Shown one piece after another: positions 5,276-9,456 of a DNA stretch of 9,456 nucleotides. The position numbers and the translations under genes were made by a program. Each line of letters opens with the position of its first letter. The stretch's first letter is position 1. The notes below the pieces were generated by a model, which searched no databases, was not told the origin of the DNA, and was given only the letters and a program-made list of their open reading frames with translations. The DNA comes from Fibrobacter sp. (GTDB lineage: Bacteria; Fibrobacterota; Fibrobacteria; Fibrobacterales; Fibrobacteraceae), in contig JAFZOV010000051.1 in assembly GCA_017550445.1 (NCBI GenBank), positions 1 to 9,456 of the forward strand. The letters run 5' to 3'.

Positions 5276-6343
5276 TTACTTCTGCAGATTCAGGCTGGCG
5301 TTGGCGGCGCCGTACAAGCTGATGCTGTAATCCTTGATGACGTACACCGGAATCTTGTTCAGGAGCGGACGGATGTTCGGGTTGTAGTTCTTTTCGAAAT
5401 ACTTCATGAACAGGTTGTCGCGTTCAAGCCAGCGAAGGTCCTTCTGCACCGTACCGCCAGCCAGGTAGAAACCACCGAGCGGGAGGAAGAGCGTTGCAGC
5501 ATCGCTTGCAAAGCGGGCCAGCATCTTCACGAACAGGCGCATCATTTCGGCAGCGACCGGATCGGTATCGCTTGCGCGGCTGATGTACTTCGGACGATCG
5601 TTCGGCTCCGTTTCTTCAATCTTCTTGAAGGCTTCATTATCGGGAACGCCGCGAGTTTCCTTCCACCATTCGTACATGTTGCGAAGGCCCATGCCAGAAA
5701 CGAGCGGTTCGACACCCGGCACCATGCCAATCTTCTTTTCCATGTAATCGTGGAATTCCTGGGAATCCTTGTCAAACGGGGCAAACGTGGAGTGACCACC
5801 TTCGGAGCAAGCCGGAATGTACTTCTGACCGTCGAATGCGAGGAAACCAACGCCCATGCCAGTACCCGGGCCAATTACGGCCTTCGTGGTCGCCTGCGGA
5901 GCAGGGGTGCTACCGTCGGTATGAACCAGCTTATGAATCTGCGCAGGGTCATCGACATCGAGAGTCGGGATACCGTAGCTAATGGCCATAAAGTCGTTAA
6001 TCACGAGTGTCGGAATACCCGTTGCAGCGGTCAAGGCATCGCCATCGACGCACCACGGAAGGTTCGTCATCACGCACTTGTTGCAACCCACGGGACCAGC
6101 GGCGCTAATGCAAATGTGAGAAGGCTTCAGGTCTGCACGGTTTTCGACAGCAATGCGCAGCGTTTCGCGAATCGGCTCTTCGAGGCCGTTGATATCCTTA
6201 GACGGGCAATCCGTTTCAAGAATCAAGGTAAACTTTCCATCCTTGTAACCCACTAGGCCAAGGTTCGTGTTCGTGCCACCAATATCGCCCGCCAAAACAA
6301 GACGGTCAAATTTCGCATCAGGATTAAGCCATTTGATTTCCAT
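5276..6343 (-). CDS. glk: Glucokinase (Glk family)
   Basis: It phosphorylates glucose to glucose 6-phosphate with ATP in the cytoplasm, the entry step of glycolysis for free glucose. At 355 residues it is slightly longer than E. coli Glk (321). The actin-like ATPase fold is visible: phosphate-1 loop DIGGTN (20-25), the GPVGCNKCVMTNLPW segment (83-97), the catalytic Asp in NDFMAI (116-121), GPGTGMGVG (158-166), the sugar-binding EGGHSTFAP (181-189, like ETGHVDFAP in E. coli) and the adenosine loop YLAGGTV (293-299). It is a Glk-type (PF02685) rather than a ROK enzyme, since there is no ROK zinc motif. CTGGAG sits 5 bases before the ATG at 6341-6343. It follows the FKBP gene by 40 bases on the same strand and may share its transcript, with a possible internal promoter at 6373-6403. 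Its transcript would end at 5143-5170. Confidence 0.93.
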   Translation of the reverse strand: MEIKWLNPDAKFDRLVLAGDIGGTNTNLGLVGYKDGKFTLILETDCPSKDINGLEEPIRETLRIAVENRADLKPSHICISAAGPVGCNKCVMTNLPWCVDGDALTAATGIPTLVINDFMAISYGIPTLDVDDPAQIHKLVHTDGSTPAPQATTKAVIGPGTGMGVGFLAFDGQKYIPACSEGGHSTFAPFDKDSQEFHDYMEKKIGMVPGVEPLVSGMGLRNMYEWWKETRGVPDNEAFKKIEETEPNDRPKYISRASDTDPVAAEMMRLFVKMLARFASDAATLFLPLGGFYLAGGTVQKDLRWLERDNLFMKYFEKNYNPNIRPLLNKIPVYVIKDYSISLYGAANASLNLQK

Positions 6344-6372
6344 AAAAACTCCAGTTTTATACGTACCGGTTA

Positions 6373-6403
6373 ATTATAAATAATTACTCGCCGAGATATT
6401 CAA
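6373..6403 (-). promoter_or_regulatory. Possible separate promoter for glk
   Basis: TATAAT at 6378-6373 on the minus strand with TTGAAT at 6403-6398, 19 bases apart and partly inside the end of the FKBP gene. The start would be near 6366, just ahead of the glk ribosome site. The spacer is longer than ideal. Confidence 0.35.
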
Positions 6404-7802
6404 CCGCAAATATGAGAGTTGAACCGCCAGGGATAGGTCCTGCGCCTCGGGCTCCATAACCGAGTCCAGGAGGCACCACCAAAATTCTCTTTTCGCCAGG
6501 AAGCATTCCCTGCACACCCAGTTCCCAGCCGCGAATCACACGACCGGCGCCCAAGGTAAAGCCAAACACCTGCCCGCGGTCACGAGAACTGTCGAACTTG
6601 TAGCCGTTAGTGAGCCAACCGGTGTAATGCACCTTTGCCACGTTACCCTTTTGAGCGGGATCGCCTTCGCCCTGCTTAATAATTGCATAGCGGAGTCCTT
6701 CGGGACCATTTTCAAAAGTAAGGGTTGCCGTGTCAGGGAAGAAATCCATATTTGCGACAACCGCTTCATCCACCTCCGAAGAAACCAGTTCTACACGGAA
6801 AATCAAAGTGGAATTGGACGGAATCATGGAGTAGGCCGTTGCGCCATAACCCATGGCCGGCGAAACGCGGAACCAGCGTACGCCACCTTCGCGCATGCCT
6901 TCGAGACCCACTTCCCAGCCCTTGATCATTTTTCCGGCACCCATCACCACCGAGAGCGGCTTGCCCATATCCTTGGAAGAACCGAACTTGCGGCCCGAAA
7001 GGAGCCAGCCCGTATAATGGGTCTTAAGCACGGAACCAACCATAGCCGGTTTGCCGTTGCCGACTTTTTCATCGTAAACTTTGAGGCCCTTTGCGGCTTC
7101 GCGCCACTTGAGAGATTCCACATTCTTGGGGAACACATCGGGTTCCATGGGAGGATCAGCACTAACCAGTTCTACAATAAAGAACAGGTCAGAATATTCA
7201 GGAACGCCTTCGAGAGAATTTTCACCATAGCCCATTTGGTAAGGCACGTAAAGCTTGCGGACTTCACCCGGCTTCATGCCAAGCAAGCCCTTTTCCCAAC
7301 CAGGAATCACAAGGCCCATGCCCAGCGTAAACTCGAGGGGATCGCCAGCAGCATAGGATTCCGAGAACAGCTTAAAGCGGGTGTCTGTCGGAGCCGGAGC
7401 GATAGAGTCTACAAAGGTTTTCGGCGCAGCCGAAGAGTCCGCGACCGCAGCCACCGTGTCTACAGCGACCGGAGCCTCTTTCTTGTTCTTGGACTTTTTC
7501 TTCTTGGACTTGTCATTTACCAACTTGGTCGTGTCAACTTTTGTCACACCGGCAATCTGGTCGGAATTAAAGTCGTTTGCAAGGCGAAGGGAATCTGCTA
7601 TGCGCAGGGAATCAGCAAGACGGGCTTTTTCGGCCAGAATTTTTACACTGTCTAGATAAACGTAGCTTTTGTAATGCACCCTGATAAGCTGGCCTGCCCG
7701 AATGGAGTCTCCAGAGCCTTCCCGAACCGTTTCAACCTTGAAGGGAATGGCAAAACAGGCGCTACACATCAGCAATACAAGAAAAATCTTCAATTTCGAC
7801 AT
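6384..7802 (-). CDS. Exported triple-domain FKBP-type peptidyl-prolyl isomerase
   Basis: A secreted, probably periplasmic, prolyl cis-trans isomerase or chaperone of 472 residues. Residues 1-18 are a signal peptide (MSKLKIFLVLLMCSACFA); the Cys residues do not form a proper lipobox. Three FKBP domains follow. Domain 1 (about 22-213) is split by an insert at about 52-141 that contains LADSLRIADSLRLAND and a lysine cluster, KSKKKKSKNKK. Domain 2 is about 238-340 and domain 3 about 368-470. Against human FKBP12, domain 3 keeps the whole pocket: Y393, F403, D404, F413, W426, Y449 and F465. Domain 2 keeps Y263, W296 and Y319 but has Gly274 for Asp37 and Leu283 for Phe46. Domain 1 keeps Y44, W169 and Y192 and seems to lack the Asp. 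AGGAGA is 5 bases before the ATG at 7800-7802. glk lies 40 bases downstream. No clear promoter is visible upstream. The substrates are unknown. Confidence 0.93.
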   Translation of the reverse strand: MSKLKIFLVLLMCSACFAIPFKVETVREGSGDSIRAGQLIRVHYKSYVYLDSVKILAEKARLADSLRIADSLRLANDFNSDQIAGVTKVDTTKLVNDKSKKKKSKNKKEAPVAVDTVAAVADSSAAPKTFVDSIAPAPTDTRFKLFSESYAAGDPLEFTLGMGLVIPGWEKGLLGMKPGEVRKLYVPYQMGYGENSLEGVPEYSDLFFIVELVSADPPMEPDVFPKNVESLKWREAAKGLKVYDEKVGNGKPAMVGSVLKTHYTGWLLSGRKFGSSKDMGKPLSVVMGAGKMIKGWEVGLEGMREGGVRWFRVSPAMGYGATAYSMIPSNSTLIFRVELVSSEVDEAVVANMDFFPDTATLTFENGPEGLRYAIIKQGEGDPAQKGNVAKVHYTGWLTNGYKFDSSRDRGQVFGFTLGAGRVIRGWELGVQGMLPGEKRILVVPPGLGYGARGAGPIPGGSTLIFAVEYLGE

Positions 7803-7855
7803 AAAATCTCCTGTCCCACAATTTAGAAAATGCTAGTTTTTGAGAGTAACGAATA

Positions 7856-7869
7856 ATTCCAAATGGAAT
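7856..7869. repeat. Short inverted repeat in the divergent FKBP / membrane-protein spacer
   Basis: ATTCCA, AA, TGGAAT: perfect 6-base arms ending 5 bases before the plus-strand start codon at 7875. It could be an operator acting on one or both divergent genes. At 14 bases it could also be chance. Confidence 0.3.
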
Positions 7870-7874
7870 AAAAT

Positions 7875-8438
7875 ATGCTATCAGTCATTATCGTCATCGC
7901 GATTATTGTCCTGTCCGTGATACTCGCCGCCATCGGCGCGTACGTGATCATCCACAGTTCCGACGAAAAGGACGAACCCAAGCGCGTTATCGATGTTTCG
8001 GGACAATACGCCGTAGTGGTGCGACCCGCCCGGGAATCCCTCACGGCAGTAAAGCCCTCTGAGGCTTCTCTCCGATCTTGGCTCGATACACAGAATTTGC
8101 CCCCCGAAAAGAAAGAAGAACTGATCGCCCAATGGAACGCCACCATGGAAGCCACCATCCGCACCATTGACGAAGGCGACAAGAACGGCACCGCCACCTA
8201 CCGCATCGAACTCGGTCCCAAAGGCAAGCAGTACGTGAAGTTTGTGAGCGACGAAAACTTTATTACCCGAGAACAAATCCGCAACCATGCGGAAATTCTC
8301 CCGCCCTACGTTTTGGGCTGCGACTGCAGGCTTTTGCCGAAACAACCTTGGGAAAACCCGAGCAAGTCCGGCTGGAAAGCAGTCGTGCCCGCGCATGGCA
8401 ACCACTACGATGTCCCCGACTGGAGGCAACTTGCGTAA
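7875..8438 (+). CDS. Membrane-anchored protein of unknown family
   Basis: A protein of 187 residues that I do not recognise. Residues 3-26 are one hydrophobic transmembrane segment (VIIVIAIIVLSVILAAIGAYVII) with almost no residues before it, so it is a membrane anchor or uncleaved signal. The rest is soluble and polar: a charged stretch (SDEKDEPKR), a helical part (about 62-100, with PPEKKEELIAQWNATMEATI), a strand-like segment ATYRIELGPKGKQYVKFVS, and a C-terminal piece with Cys149 and Cys151 (GCDC) and many Trp/Pro/His residues (KQPWENPSKSGWKAVVPAHGNHYDVPDW). The ribosome site is weak (GGA, 7 bases upstream). The plus-strand frame is preferred over a 233-codon opposite frame because it begins with a membrane segment and leads into the next gene, whose start overlaps its stop by 8 bases. 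That overlap suggests the two proteins are made and perhaps act together. Confidence 0.75.
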   Translation: MLSVIIVIAIIVLSVILAAIGAYVIIHSSDEKDEPKRVIDVSGQYAVVVRPARESLTAVKPSEASLRSWLDTQNLPPEKKEELIAQWNATMEATIRTIDEGDKNGTATYRIELGPKGKQYVKFVSDENFITREQIRNHAEILPPYVLGCDCRLLPKQPWENPSKSGWKAVVPAHGNHYDVPDWRQLA

Positions 8439-9456
8439 ATCTCTACTTACAGCGTTATTTCTTGCACCTGCATTGTCTTTTGCGGCAGGCTCTGCCATTA
8501 TCACCCTCGAAATGCCCGTAGGTGCACGCCAACTGGGTATGGGCGAAGCCGGCGCGGCTCTTGCCGACGACCCGACCGCCATGTACTACAACCCGGCAGG
8601 CCTCGCCTTTGGTCCCCTGGCCGACGAATGGCGCATGAGCTATCCCGCCGATTCCAAGAACGCCCCCTTCTTTACGAGCATGGCCTCCCGTTCCAAGGAC
8701 GGATTCTTCAGCAAAAGCGAACTTTGGGCCGGTACCGCCGAAGGTATCCAGAAATTCGACGGAGAACAGTGGGTCAACTACCACTCCATTACCTTGCAGG
8801 GCAATGCCAAGGTACGAGATGCCGTAAAGGTCTATGTAGGTTCCGAACGTGGCCTGGACGAATATGTACGCCAGGTGAAAAAGTTCAACGACATCAAGAA
8901 TGCCGACGACGAAAAGCACGTAGTCGAAGTCAAGATGCCCTGGAACCTGGTGGTCAAGGATACCATTACGGCAATTCTTTATAATAAAGGCACCGAAAAG
9001 CTATGGGTAGGCACTCCCAAGTCCCTTTACCGCTTTGACGGCAAGGCCTGGAAGAACTACGACGACGAACTGGGCCACCACCGCATTACCGCGCTGGAAA
9101 GCCAAGGAGCCTCCATTTGGATTGGTACCGAAGACGGCCTGTTCGTTTACCGCAACGGGCAATTCGAGCAGAAAGGCAAGGTGCTCCCCAGCCAAAAGAT
9201 ACGCTCCTTGGTATGGTCAGAAAACCGCAAGGAACTTTATGTGGCAGTCGAAGGTGCGGGTATTGCCAGACTCATTCCTAAAAAGAGTGTCAACGACAAA
9301 GACCGCTGGAGCCTGTTCACCGAAGAAGACGGCATCATGGACTTGTCCCCGACAGCTTTGGCCGTAGACAGTTCCGGCCACATCTGGGCCGCCCACAACG
9401 GAGGCCTTTCCCACTTCACGTTGCGCAAGTGGGAGCAGGTGCAATTTGCCGACAAC
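8431..9456 (+). CDS. PorV/PorQ-like exported protein with propeller repeats, 3' part missing
   Basis: 342 codons are visible and the frame is open at the window end. The start is TTG at 8431-8433, with GGAGG at 8422-8426 four bases upstream; the next in-frame ATG comes only after the signal peptide. Residues 1-18 are a signal peptide (RKSLLTALFLAPALSFA). Residues 21-60 (GARQLGMGEAGAALADDP, then MYYNPAGLAF) match the N-terminus of the PorV/PorQ outer-membrane barrel family. From about 97 the protein changes to repeats of the two-component-regulator propeller kind: LWAGTAEGIQKFDGEQWVNY (98-117), LWVGTPKSLYRFDGKAWKNY (191-210), IWIGTEDGLFVYRNGQFE (229-246), LYVAVEGAGIARL (269-281) and IWAAHNGGLSHF (318-329). 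Whether the barrel resumes afterwards is not visible. Its start overlaps the stop of the membrane protein gene. PorV serves type IX secretion in Bacteroidetes, but no such role can be claimed here. Confidence 0.85.
   Translation, partial: MRKSLLTALFLAPALSFAAGSAIITLEMPVGARQLGMGEAGAALADDPTAMYYNPAGLAFGPLADEWRMSYPADSKNAPFFTSMASRSKDGFFSKSELWAGTAEGIQKFDGEQWVNYHSITLQGNAKVRDAVKVYVGSERGLDEYVRQVKKFNDIKNADDEKHVVEVKMPWNLVVKDTITAILYNKGTEKLWVGTPKSLYRFDGKAWKNYDDELGHHRITALESQGASIWIGTEDGLFVYRNGQFEQKGKVLPSQKIRSLVWSENRKELYVAVEGAGIARLIPKKSVNDKDRWSLFTEEDGIMDLSPTALAVDSSGHIWAAHNGGLSHFTLRKWEQVQFADN

Noticed and set aside
6627..7655. 342-codon plus-strand frame opposite the FKBP gene
   Set aside because: The minus strand encodes three clear FKBP domains; the plus-strand frame has no domain or ribosome site and reflects codon bias.
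7881..8582. 233-codon minus-strand frame opposite the unknown membrane protein
   Set aside because: It overlaps two plus-strand genes, one with a strong domain match. It has no signal, domain or ribosome site that I can see, while the plus-strand frame begins with a good membrane anchor.
1..9456. Search by eye for CRISPR arrays, tRNA genes, insertion sequences or a defence system
   Set aside because: No regular repeat-spacer pattern, cloverleaf, transposase or paired terminal repeats were seen; the gene content is housekeeping and envelope.

Overview
The window looks like chromosomal, mostly core sequence from a Gram-negative bacterium of the Fibrobacter / FCB lineage. This is inferred from gene content and style, not from a database match. 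The signs are a lipoprotein signal with a SPOR domain, several secreted or outer-membrane proteins, a PorV/PorQ-like start fused to propeller repeats, an rpsU-yqeY pair, and promoters that fit both the TTGACA/TATAAT scheme and the Bacteroidetes-type TTG/TAnnTTTG scheme. Coding strands are moderately GC-rich and gaps are AT-rich. I see no tRNA, rRNA, insertion sequence, CRISPR array or prophage gene.

Layout from left to right. The first 921 bases are the N-terminal three quarters of tyrS on the minus strand, cut by the window edge. Divergent from it is a small secreted beta-barrel-like protein (1054-1662, +) with a strong promoter and Shine-Dalgarno (SD) sequence. Then comes a minus-strand block read right to left: rpsU (S21), yqeY (GatB/YqeY), a strong terminator, and a GAF-AAA+-Fis regulator of the NifA/NtrC type whose sigma-54-contact loop is not canonical. 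The regulator converges on the barrel gene across a hairpin terminator. Divergent from rpsU is a SPOR-domain lipoprotein with a long Pro/Ala/Glu tail (4295-5122, +), ending in a near-perfect bidirectional terminator. A roughly 100-base structured spacer separates it from a convergent minus-strand pair: a secreted three-domain FKBP prolyl isomerase (7802-6384) and, 40 bases downstream of it, glucokinase (6343-5276). On the far right, divergent from the FKBP gene, are a small membrane-anchored protein of unknown family and, overlapping its stop codon, the start of a large exported protein with a PorV/PorQ-like N-terminus and two-component-regulator-type propeller repeats. That gene runs off the window.

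How the genes fit together. There is no single pathway. tyrS, rpsU and yqeY serve translation, glk feeds glycolysis, and the FKBP, SPOR lipoprotein, barrel protein and PorV-like protein are envelope proteins. I did not find a clearly new multi-gene system. The points most worth a second look are the degenerate enhancer-binding protein (several key AAA+ motif positions changed), its start codon placed almost directly after a terminator and a -10-like box, the PorV-like/propeller fusion, the FKBP array with only one intact active site, and the double hairpin downstream of glk.
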